Below, piece after piece: positions 5,585 to 11,775 of a stretch of 11,775 nt of DNA. The stretch lies in NCBI GenBank assembly GCA_905215195.1, contig CAJMPF010000027.1, forward strand, positions 1 through 11,775, written 5' to 3'. Numbering within the stretch: the stretch's first letter is position 1; the number at the start of each line of letters is the position of its first letter. The notes beneath the pieces are model-generated. The model saw only the letters and a list, made by a program, of their open reading frames with translations, had not been told where the DNA came from and did no database searches. Origin of the DNA: an uncultured bacterium (GTDB lineage: Bacteria; Actinomycetota; Coriobacteriia; Coriobacteriales; Coriobacteriaceae). A program made the position numbers and the translations under genes.

Positions 5585-6985
5585 CTAATCAACCACGTGG
5601 GTCGTGGCGACCTGTTTGAGCCAGGCTGCCGACTTCTTAAGGCGGCGCTTGTAACCGTCCATAAGGTCGACCTCGACAAAACCGTAACGGTTCTTAAAGG
5701 CATTCGCCCAAGACCAGTTATCGATGACGGCCCAATAATGGTATCCGCGGCACTTGGCGCCCTCGGCGATGGCCTTGGCCACCCACTCCAGGTGCTGGCG
5801 TACAAAGTCGACGCGGTAGTCATCCTGGATGGTTCCTTCGGCGTCACGGTTCTTGTATTCGTCCATGATGCCGATGCCGTTCTCGGAAACGAACCACTCA
5901 AGATCGGGGTAGTTCTTAGCGCAGTCCATGCCAAAGTCGTAGAGGCCCTGCGGGTAGATCTCCCAGCCGCGGCTCTCGTTCATAACGGCGTCGGGCCACA
6001 CATACTCGTCGGCAAAGTGCGGCAGGCCGTACTGGTCGACTTTGCTCGCCGGCGCCTGAACACGCGTGGGATGGTAGTAGTTGCAGCCGAGCCAGTCGAC
6101 AACACCCTGCTTGAGAATCTCTTGGTCGCCGGCACGGAACGGGAGCTTAACGCCACCCTCGGCCAGGCTGTCGAGCACATCGGCAGGAAGCTCGCCCTTG
6201 GTAATAAGGTCGAGCCACCAGCGATTGTTGATGCCGCTGGTCATACGCACGGCCTCGAGGTCTGCCTCGCTGGGGTTCTCCTTGGTGTAGACCGGAGTAA
6301 AGCAGTTGATCATGCCGATCTTGGCATCGGCGCGAATAGCGCCCTCGTCATAGGCGCGACGATAGTTGGCCACGGCCAGCGCATGTGCCAGCGAGATGTG
6401 ATACTGCACGGTGCGGGCGCGGTTGAAGTCGTGGAGCTGCGGGAACCACACGCCCTCCTGATAGCGCTGCTCGGGCTCGACGATGGGCTCGTTAAAGGTG
6501 AACCAGTACTTAATCTCCTGGCCAAACTCGTGGAAGGCGACGTCGGCGTAATGCGCGTAAGCCTCGACGACCTCACGGCTCTCCCAGCCGCCACGGTTAA
6601 AGAGGTAGGCGGGCATGTCAAAGTGGTACAAGTTGACAAACGGCTCCAGGCCGGCCTCGCGAGAAGCGCGGAACAACTCGTGATACCACGCAGCGCCTTC
6701 CTCGTTGAGGTTGCCATCGGCATCGAGCAGACGGCTCCACTGGATGGAAGTGCGATAGGTATCCAGGCCCAAGTCCTTCAAAATGCGAAGGTCTTCCTGG
6801 TACTTGGTCATAAAGTCATTGCCGGCGTAAGAGCCAACGCGGTTGTAGAACGAACCCAGATCCTGGATGGACCAGGTGTCCCACAGGTTCTCGAGCTTGC
6901 CGCCCTGGTTCCACTGACCCTCAGTCTGCGGGCCGGACATAGCAGCGCCAAAGAAGAAGTCGTTGGGCAGCTGATACTGTGCCAT
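5585..6985 (-). CDS. GH1 glycosidase, probable 6-phospho-beta-glucosidase
   Basis: Cytoplasmic retaining glycosidase that cleaves the phosphorylated disaccharide delivered by the PTS. The 466-residue (beta/alpha)8 protein has both GH1 catalytic glutamates: acid/base Glu166 in WFTFNEP and nucleophile Glu368 in FVSENG. The N-terminal FFFGAAMSGPQTEG is the GH1 signature region. Near the C-terminus NWSWANAFKNRYGF (423-436) covers the site that reads sugar phosphate in phospho-glycosidases. Ser425 and Tyr434 match Ser428 and Tyr437 of LacG. The LacG Lys435 position is Asn432, with Lys431 one residue earlier. Plain beta-glucosidases usually have Glu at the serine position, so a phosphorylated substrate is favoured, and the PTS context agrees. 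The ATG at 6983-6985 is chosen over an in-frame TTG at 6986-6988 because GAGGA lies at good spacing. It is the first gene of the operon, with a leader of about 160 nt. Confidence 0.9.
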   Translation of the reverse strand: MAQYQLPNDFFFGAAMSGPQTEGQWNQGGKLENLWDTWSIQDLGSFYNRVGSYAGNDFMTKYQEDLRILKDLGLDTYRTSIQWSRLLDADGNLNEEGAAWYHELFRASREAGLEPFVNLYHFDMPAYLFNRGGWESREVVEAYAHYADVAFHEFGQEIKYWFTFNEPIVEPEQRYQEGVWFPQLHDFNRARTVQYHISLAHALAVANYRRAYDEGAIRADAKIGMINCFTPVYTKENPSEADLEAVRMTSGINNRWWLDLITKGELPADVLDSLAEGGVKLPFRAGDQEILKQGVVDWLGCNYYHPTRVQAPASKVDQYGLPHFADEYVWPDAVMNESRGWEIYPQGLYDFGMDCAKNYPDLEWFVSENGIGIMDEYKNRDAEGTIQDDYRVDFVRQHLEWVAKAIAEGAKCRGYHYWAVIDNWSWANAFKNRYGFVEVDLMDGYKRRLKKSAAWLKQVATTHVVD

Positions 6986-7021
6986 CAAAGTCCTCGCTTT
7001 CGTGTTCTAGAGCTTCCGGTT

Positions 7022-7107
7022 GGAGACGGGTTTGCTTTGGCAGGTTATCCGGCGCGGGCGCGCACCGGCCATACCGATATCCAACCCGCCAAAACAAAAC
7101 CGTCCCC
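7022..7107 (-). repeat. Long inverted repeat in the GH1-PTS operon leader
   Basis: Two 25-nt arms (7022-7046 and 7083-7107) are inverted copies differing at four positions. In minus-strand RNA, the operon sense, three of the four differences become G-U pairs, leaving one mismatch, so 24 of 25 positions can pair. The 36-nt interior contains an 8-bp hairpin, CCGGTGCG-CGCC-CGCGCCGG (7049-7068). No U-tract follows, so it is not an intrinsic terminator. The arm sequence resembles the segment at 3142-3166, suggesting a dispersed REP-like element. Confidence 0.75.
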
Positions 7108-7152
7108 AAACGGTCGATCCTGTTGTGCGGAAGGATTCCGTTCGTTGCTTAG

Positions 7153-7180
7153 ACTATAGCGCTCTAATTTTAAAAGTAAA
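7153..7180 (-). promoter_or_regulatory. Predicted promoter of the GH1-PTS operon
   Basis: On the minus strand TTTACT (7175-7180) and TATAGT (7153-7158) are separated by 16 bp. The -10 matches the consensus in five of six positions and the -35 in four. Transcription would start near 7146, giving a leader of about 160 nt before the GH1 ATG. An AAAAGTAA motif (7172-7179) overlaps the -35. Confidence 0.55.
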
Positions 7181-7259
7181 GCGTCTTTTTCTTTTTTCTT
7201 TCTCGAACTTCTTAGATAAAAGTAATATGGGTGCCCTGTTGAGGGTTATACTTACTTTT
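7172..7259. promoter_or_regulatory. Three candidate GntR operator motifs (AAAAGTAA)
   Basis: AAAAGTAA occurs at 7172-7179 and 7218-7225, and in reverse at 7252-7259, all within 88 bp. The first overlaps the predicted operon -35. The third adjoins TATACT, the best -10 candidate for gntR, and lies in ATACTTACTTTTGTAT, with ATAC and GTAT at its ends. Repression of the operon and autorepression by the adjacent GntR protein would fit. The AT-rich background makes chance recurrence possible. Confidence 0.4.
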
Positions 7260-7288
7260 GTATTCATATATGTCGGAAAGGAGGTTCC

Positions 7289-8008
7289 ATGATTCCCAAA
7301 TACGAGACGATAGCTGCAGATATTCGTCGAAGTATCGAGGATGGCGCTCTTAAACCGGGCGACAAGCTTCCCACCGTCGTTGAGTTCTGCGAGCTCTATA
7401 GCGTTTCCAAAATCACCGTCAAACGAGCTATCGAGCAAATCACCGAGGAAGGTCTTATTACCAGCCGGCGCGGATCGGGCACCTACGTTAAGGACACGGC
7501 GGGACTTCCCGGCCAGGCGTTTTTCCAGGGCAAAAACGACCGTGCCCAGGGCTTTTCGTATGAGCACCGCGGGGAAAAGGTGACCTCGGTGGTCTACGAT
7601 TTCTCGATTGTTAATCCACCAGCGGACATCGCAGCCCAGCTGGGAATTGCCGAGGATGACTTTGCCTATCACGTCGTGCGCGTGCGTCAGGCCGATGGGA
7701 AGCCCATCGTTATCGAGTACACCTACATGCCCCTCGAGCTGATTCCGGGGCTGAAAAAGAAGGACCTGTACGGATCGCTCTACCGCTTCATCCGAGAGCA
7801 ATGCGGGCTGAAGATTTCGAGCTTTCACCGTACCATTCGCGCCGTGGCAGCAACCGAGGAAGAAGCCGAGCGTCTGGACACCAAACCTGGCTCTCCCCTG
7901 CTCGAGCTCACCCAGATTGGCTTTTTGAACAGCGGTGCCGCCTTTGAATATTCGGTCTCGCGCAACGTTGGCGACCGCTTTGAGTTGCACAACGTAACGT
8001 TGGCATAG
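7289..8008 (+). CDS. GntR/HutC-family transcriptional regulator with UTRA domain
   Basis: Sugar-sensing DNA-binding protein, probably a repressor of the divergent GH1-PTS operon. The 239 residues comprise an N-terminal winged helix-turn-helix (about 3-68; YETIAADIRRSIEDGALKPG, then the recognition region VSKITVKRAIEQITEEGLI and the wing SRRGSGTYV). A UTRA effector domain follows (about 85-235), with AYHVVRVRQADGKPIVIEYT, YGSLYRFIREQCGL and the conserved C-terminal FEYSVSRNVGDRFEL. UTRA domains in this family bind small ligands, often sugar phosphates, so a phosphorylated disaccharide or its product is a plausible inducer. The ATG at 7289-7291 follows a near-ideal ribosome-binding site. manA lies 73 bp downstream on the same strand and may be cotranscribed; a weak hairpin (GCTC-GTTTT-GAGC, about 8029-8041) in the gap is not a convincing terminator. 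Confidence 0.94.
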   Translation: MIPKYETIAADIRRSIEDGALKPGDKLPTVVEFCELYSVSKITVKRAIEQITEEGLITSRRGSGTYVKDTAGLPGQAFFQGKNDRAQGFSYEHRGEKVTSVVYDFSIVNPPADIAAQLGIAEDDFAYHVVRVRQADGKPIVIEYTYMPLELIPGLKKKDLYGSLYRFIREQCGLKISSFHRTIRAVAATEEEAERLDTKPGSPLLELTQIGFLNSGAAFEYSVSRNVGDRFELHNVTLA

Positions 8009-8081
8009 GTTTTATGGTCATACGGGCGCTCGTTTTGAGCAGTTTTACGCGGCGCCCGCGCAGCACAATGGGAGTATGAAC

Positions 8082-9014
8082 ATGTCCGATTTAATTAAAC
8101 TGACGCCGATCTTCCACGAGAAGATCTGGGGCGGCCGTCAACTCAAAACCGTATTTGGTTACGACATTCCCGATGGTCCCATCGGTGAGTGTTGGGCCAT
8201 CTCGGCCCACCCCAACGGTGACTGCCAGATTGCGGAGGGCCCGTATGCAGGCCACACGCTTTCGTGGCTGTGGGCCGAGCACCGCGAGCTCTTTGGCAAC
8301 TGCGAGGGCAAGGAGTTCCCGCTGCTCATTAAGATTCTGGACGCCAAGGACGACCTTTCGATCCAGATTCATCCCAACGACGAGTACGCCGCCAAGCACG
8401 AGAACGGCAGCCTGGGCAAAACCGAGTGCTGGTATGTGCTGGATTGCGAGCCCGGCGCCACAATCATCGTCGGCCAGCGCGCGCATGACCGCGCCGAGGC
8501 CGCACAGATGATCGAGGACGGCCGCTGGGACGATATGCTCAACGTACTGCCGATCCACAAGGGCGACTTTTTCCAGATTGATTCCGGTACCGTGCACGCC
8601 ATCAAGACCGGCACGCTCATTTTGGAGACGCAGCAGTCGAGCGACGTGACGTATCGCCTGTACGACTACGACCGTCCCGGCACTGACGGCAACCTGCGCC
8701 CGCTGCACATTGAGCAGAGCCTCGACTGCATCGACTTTGATGCTCAGGCTCCGACCGACGGCACGGTGACCGCGCCCGAGGTGGACGGCGTGACCGAGCT
8801 CGAGTCCAACCCCTGCTACACCGTCGATCGCGTGCGCGTCGACGGCAGCAAGATCCTCGACCAACGCTGGCCCTTCATGTGCCTGTCGGTCATCGACGGC
8901 GAAGGCACCGTCTGCGGCGACCCCGTCCACAAGGGAAGCCACCTGCTGGCCCCGAGCACCGTCAGCTCCATTGACCTCGAAGGCCAGATGGAACTGATCG
9001 TCTCGCACCTGTAA
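8082..9014 (+). CDS. manA: Class I mannose-6-phosphate isomerase
   Basis: Zinc-dependent cytoplasmic interconversion of mannose-6-phosphate and fructose-6-phosphate, linking mannose to glycolysis and to GDP-mannose synthesis. About 310 residues is the short form typical of Gram-positive bacteria. KIWGGRQL lies near the N-terminus. Zinc ligands are Gln95 and His97 in SIQIHPND, Glu115 in GKTECWYVLD and His172 in SGTVHAIKTG. The catalytic Arg192 is in DVTYRLYDYDRP. The C-terminal jelly-roll half is complete. I chose the second ATG (8082-8084) because GGGAG at 8070-8074 lies seven bases upstream; the ATG at 8076 would be only one base from it. It follows the GntR gene and may be in the same transcript, which hints at a mannose-containing substrate for the locus, though manA is also a general gene. 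It converges with pcrA. Confidence 0.96.
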   Translation: MSDLIKLTPIFHEKIWGGRQLKTVFGYDIPDGPIGECWAISAHPNGDCQIAEGPYAGHTLSWLWAEHRELFGNCEGKEFPLLIKILDAKDDLSIQIHPNDEYAAKHENGSLGKTECWYVLDCEPGATIIVGQRAHDRAEAAQMIEDGRWDDMLNVLPIHKGDFFQIDSGTVHAIKTGTLILETQQSSDVTYRLYDYDRPGTDGNLRPLHIEQSLDCIDFDAQAPTDGTVTAPEVDGVTELESNPCYTVDRVRVDGSKILDQRWPFMCLSVIDGEGTVCGDPVHKGSHLLAPSTVSSIDLEGQMELIVSHL

Positions 9015-9021
9015 GCTACCG

Positions 9022-9043
9022 GTCCCCGAGCGCTCGCCGGGAC
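9022..9043. other. Hairpin between convergent manA and pcrA
   Basis: GTCCC (9022-9026) pairs with GGGAC (9039-9043) around CGAG/CTCG. The structure touches the last base of the pcrA reading frame and starts 8 bp after the manA stop codon. There is no U-tract on either side. In a 28-bp convergent gap it may act as a weak two-way 3' end, but this is uncertain. Confidence 0.35.
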
Positions 9044-11775
9044 TACGACAGCTTGACGATCGGTGCAAAACCTTTCATTAGCTTTTTGGTCTGGCCGGTC
9101 TTTTCGAATTGGACCTCGATCATGTCTCCGGCGACCGAGATCACGGTACCCGTGCCAAAGGTCTTATGGCTCACGGTATCGCCCGCGGCAAAGTCCTGCG
9201 ATGCGCTGGCGCGATCGACCTTGCGCTCCACCGTCGGCGACACCTTGGACGACGGTTTTTTGGCTCGCGACGCACCCGAGCCAAAGGTCGAGGCAACACG
9301 GCCGGCGTCGGGCGAAACCCCACGATGGCGCTCGGTCCCGTAACTGCTGCCGCCAAAGAAGTCGTCAAAGCTCGATCCGCCGCGCGAACCGGAACCGCCG
9401 GTCGAGCGCGTATGCGAACCGAACACCTTGCCGCCATACATATCCGAGCCCATGCCCGAGCCAAAAGTGCCGTGACGGTCGCCGCGCTTCTCCCAGCCCG
9501 TGCCCTCAAAACCGGCAGAACCGATACCGCTAAACTCGATGTCCTCAAACGGAATCTCGTTGAGGAAGCGCGAGCGCGGGTTGGCAGAGGTCGAACCGTA
9601 GGTGCGACGCGTGGCCGCATAGGTCAAGAACAGTCGCTTACGGGCACGCGTGATGGCAACGTAGGCCAGGCGACGCTCCTCCTCGAGCTTACCCGGATCA
9701 TCGCTGCCGCCAAAATCGTGCACGTGTGGGAAGATGCCCTCCTCCATGCCGGCCACGAACACCGCCGGGAACTCCAAGCCCTTGGCGGAGTGGATGGTCA
9801 TCATGGTGATGGCATGCGTCTCGCCGGCCAGGGAATCCAAGTCGGAGCGCAGGGCCAGCCACTCCATGAGTGCCGGCAGCGCCTTGCAGGTGAGCGGACC
9901 GTAGGTGCGCTCGATCTCGTCGGCATGCACGGCACCTGCCGGTATCTCCGTCGGCGCGGCATAGGCGTTACCCGCGATGGCGGCGGCCAGGGCATCCTGC
10001 GGTGAGAGCGCCGGGGCGGCTAGTCTATCGAGCGGATTGGAACCTGCAGCATCGCGCGCGCCGACGAGTGCCTCAAACGAGGATGCCGGGGCAGATGGCC
10101 CCGGTTCGGGCGCGGGCGCGCTCACCACGACGGACTCGGCGCCGGCGGGCACGTCGGCAACACCGGCCGCGCGCAGCTCTTCTAGGCTCTCGAGCGTACC
10201 CTCGATATCCTCGTGCGTCTCCTCAAATTCGGCAGCGACGCCCAGGAATTCCTGGATGTTCTCGGCGCGGCTCTCGGACTCCATGGTGCCCTCGGCGCGG
10301 AACGCCTGCAGCAGGCCCGTCTTGTCGACAATCATCTCGACGACGTCCTTGAGCTCGCCGTCCATGCGGCGACCCTCGCGCACCAGCGCCACAAAACTCG
10401 ACAGGCCGTTGCGGACCTTGGCGCTAAACATGCCCGTCTCGGCCGTCGCGATCTCGCAGGCCTGGAAGAACGAGCAACGGTTGTCGCGCGCCAGCTGCTC
10501 GATCTTTTGGATCGAGGTGGAACCGATGCCGCGGCGAGGTGTGTTGATGACGCGCTTGACGCTCATCTCGTCGGCCGGGTTCACGATCATCTTGAGGTAA
10601 GCCATGACGTCGCGGATCTCGGCACGGTCGAAGAATCGCGTGCCGCCCACGATCTTGTAGGGCACGCCCGCGCGCAGGAACATATCTTCGAGTATGCGCG
10701 ACTGGGCGTTGGTGCGGTAGAACACGGCGATGTCGTCGTAACTCGTGCCCTTGGAGTGCAGCTTTTCGATCTCGCCGGCAATCCAGCGGCCCTCGTCGCG
10801 CTCATCGCTTGCCTGGAAGGCCTGGATCTTCTCGCCGTCGCCCTCGGCCGTAAACAGGCGTTTGTCCTTGCGCTGCGAGTTGTGGCGCACCACGGCGTTG
10901 GCGGCGCTCAGGATATGACCCGTGGAGCGGTAGTTCTGCTCCAGCTTGACGGTCTTGCAGTCTTTAAAGTCCTTCTCAAAGTCCAGGATATTGGTGATGT
11001 CGGCACCACGCCAGCTATAAATGGACTGGTCGTCGTCGCCCACAACCATGAGGTTTTGGTACTTGGCGGCCAGCAGGTTGGCGATCTCGTACTGGACGTG
11101 GTTGGTGTCCTGGTACTCGTCGACGCTAATGTAGCGGAAGCGCTCCTGGTACTTGTCGAGCACCTCGGGGCGGGTGCGCAGCAGCTCGAGTGTGCGCACG
11201 AGCAGGTCGTCGAAGTCCATGGCGTTGGCGGCACGCAGGCGGCGCTCCAGCTCCAGGTAGACCTGCGCAGCCTTTTTGTCATTAGGGCTGTCGGCGGATT
11301 TGAGCATGTCCTCGGGCCCGATCATGGCGTTTTTAGCCGAGCTGATCTTGCTGCGGATCATGTTGATGGGGAACTGCTTTTGTTCAATGCCGAGCGCTTG
11401 CATAATGTCGCGAACCATGCGCTTTGAGTCGTCATCGTCGTAGATGGTGAACTGCCCGGTGTAGCCCAGCAGGTCGGCGTCCTCGCGCAGCATGCGCACG
11501 CACATGGCGTGGAAGGTGCACACCCACATGCCGCGGGTGCCGCTGGGGATGAGCGCTGCCAGACGCTCACGCATCTCGGCCGCGGCCTTGTTGGTAAACG
11601 TGATGGCCAGGACCTGCCAGGGCTTAACGCCCAGGTCGCCAAGCATATGCGCGATGCGGAAGGTCAAGACGCGGGTCTTGCCCGAACCGGCGCCGGCGAG
11701 CACCAGCAGCGGGCCCTCGGTGGTCAGGACCGCCTCGCGCTGGGCGGGGTTCAGGCTATCAATATCGACGAGCGG
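9043..11775 (-). CDS. pcrA: PcrA/UvrD-family DNA helicase, N-terminus cut by window edge
   Basis: Superfamily 1A 3'-5' helicase for nucleotide excision repair, replication-fork maintenance and removal of obstacles. 910 residues are visible and only a short N-terminal piece is missing: the frame enters the window just before the Q motif LNPAQREAV. In window numbering the motifs are Walker A AGAGSGKT (27-34), Ia ITFTNKAAAEM, II VDEYQDT (218-224), III GDDDQSIYSWRGAD (246-259), IV LEQNYRST, V TIHSAKGLEF (660-669) and VI AYVAITRARKRL (704-715). Two parts are unusual. An Ala/Pro-rich insertion of about 100 residues (9880-10203) lies in domain 2B ahead of motif V. A Gly/Ser-rich linker of about 130 residues (9202-9591) precedes the C-terminal Tudor-like domain GDTVSHKTFGTGTVISVAGD, which in PcrA binds RNA polymerase. 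All catalytic motifs are intact, so the protein should be active. Confidence 0.96.
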   Translation of the reverse strand, partial: PLVDIDSLNPAQREAVLTTEGPLLVLAGAGSGKTRVLTFRIAHMLGDLGVKPWQVLAITFTNKAAAEMRERLAALIPSGTRGMWVCTFHAMCVRMLREDADLLGYTGQFTIYDDDDSKRMVRDIMQALGIEQKQFPINMIRSKISSAKNAMIGPEDMLKSADSPNDKKAAQVYLELERRLRAANAMDFDDLLVRTLELLRTRPEVLDKYQERFRYISVDEYQDTNHVQYEIANLLAAKYQNLMVVGDDDQSIYSWRGADITNILDFEKDFKDCKTVKLEQNYRSTGHILSAANAVVRHNSQRKDKRLFTAEGDGEKIQAFQASDERDEGRWIAGEIEKLHSKGTSYDDIAVFYRTNAQSRILEDMFLRAGVPYKIVGGTRFFDRAEIRDVMAYLKMIVNPADEMSVKRVINTPRRGIGSTSIQKIEQLARDNRCSFFQACEIATAETGMFSAKVRNGLSSFVALVREGRRMDGELKDVVEMIVDKTGLLQAFRAEGTMESESRAENIQEFLGVAAEFEETHEDIEGTLESLEELRAAGVADVPAGAESVVVSAPAPEPGPSAPASSFEALVGARDAAGSNPLDRLAAPALSPQDALAAAIAGNAYAAPTEIPAGAVHADEIERTYGPLTCKALPALMEWLALRSDLDSLAGETHAITMMTIHSAKGLEFPAVFVAGMEEGIFPHVHDFGGSDDPGKLEEERRLAYVAITRARKRLFLTYAATRRTYGSTSANPRSRFLNEIPFEDIEFSGIGSAGFEGTGWEKRGDRHGTFGSGMGSDMYGGKVFGSHTRSTGGSGSRGGSSFDDFFGGSSYGTERHRGVSPDAGRVASTFGSGASRAKKPSSKVSPTVERKVDRASASQDFAAGDTVSHKTFGTGTVISVAGDMIEVQFEKTGQTKKLMKGFAPIVKLS

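Larger units (their letters stand above)
6986..7288. promoter_or_regulatory. Divergent control region between GH1-PTS operon and gntR
   Basis: These 303 bp hold no gene. The left part (6986-7140) is the GC-rich leader of the GH1 operon with a large inverted repeat (7022-7107) and a small hairpin, CGGAA-GGA-TTCCG (7128-7140). The right part (7141-7288) is strikingly AT-rich compared with the rest of the window and carries the predicted divergent promoters and three AAAAGTAA motifs. For gntR, TATACT (7247-7252) is a good -10 without a clear -35; TTGAGG (7239-7244) with TATTCA (7261-7266) is a weaker alternative. The gntR ribosome-binding site GGAAAGGAGG (7275-7284) is near perfect. Confidence 0.7.

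Noticed and set aside
7022..7107. BglG/LicT-type RAT antiterminator site in the operon leader
   Set aside because: The RAT sequence pattern is absent, no terminator with a U-tract follows, and no PRD-type antiterminator gene is nearby; the local regulator is GntR/UTRA.
5540..7159. Long plus-strand open frame of 539 codons opposite the GH1 gene
   Set aside because: GH1 on the minus strand has complete catalytic motifs; this frame has no recognisable domain or ribosome-binding site and crosses the operon leader.
10213..11427. Plus-strand open frame of 404 codons opposite pcrA
   Set aside because: It mirrors the conserved helicase motifs on the other strand and has no recognisable domain; it is a codon-bias shadow.
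1..11775. CRISPR array, tRNA or rRNA gene, insertion sequence, phage or defence genes
   Set aside because: No regularly spaced repeats, no cloverleaf or rRNA segments, and no transposase, integrase or defence domains were seen; nearly all sequence is accounted for by the annotated genes.

Overview
The window is a GC-rich (roughly 60% or more by eye) bacterial chromosome segment with eight complete or nearly complete genes and one gene cut at each end. A lactose/cellobiose-family PTS with a GH1 hydrolase, a family II pyrophosphatase, a PcrA helicase with an Ala/Gly/Ser-rich linker, and clear Shine-Dalgarno sites suggest a Gram-positive, high-GC, sugar-fermenting anaerobe. Collinsella or a close relative in the Coriobacteriia fits best. 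That is an inference from overall character; no rRNA or other marker is present.

Layout. Positions 1-807 (minus) hold the first 269 residues of an NhaA-type Na+/H+ antiporter. Its leader (808-1010) contains a strong intrinsic terminator upstream of the start codon. Next come a family II Mn-dependent inorganic pyrophosphatase (1075-1998, minus, with its own terminator) and a ROK-family sugar kinase (2120-3073, minus). Positions 3315-6985 (minus) form an operon read right to left: GH1 6-phospho-beta-glycosidase, PTS IIC, PTS IIB, PTS IIA, then a strong terminator at 3215-3256. A 303-bp divergent intergenic region (6986-7288) separates the operon from a GntR/HutC-type repressor (7289-8008, plus), followed by a class I mannose-6-phosphate isomerase (8082-9014, plus). 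A PcrA/UvrD helicase (9043-11775, minus) converges on the isomerase and runs off the right edge, missing only its extreme N-terminus.

How the genes fit together. The PTS would import and phosphorylate a beta-linked disaccharide such as cellobiose. GH1 would split it into a sugar 6-phosphate and a free hexose. The ROK kinase could phosphorylate the free hexose, and ManA links mannose-6-phosphate to fructose-6-phosphate. The divergent GntR protein probably represses the operon: an 8-bp motif (AAAAGTAA) occurs three times in the divergent region, one copy overlapping the -35 of the predicted operon promoter. NhaA, pyrophosphatase and PcrA are housekeeping or stress genes unrelated to the sugar locus.

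I see no mobile element, CRISPR array, tRNA or rRNA, and no clearly new multi-gene system. The most interesting signals are at RNA level: an apparent attenuator in the nhaA leader, an 86-nt structured inverted repeat in the operon leader with a diverged relative upstream of the ROK kinase, and a 14-bp hairpin without a U-tract between the IIC and IIB genes. At protein level, PcrA carries an insertion of about 100 residues between its conserved motifs.
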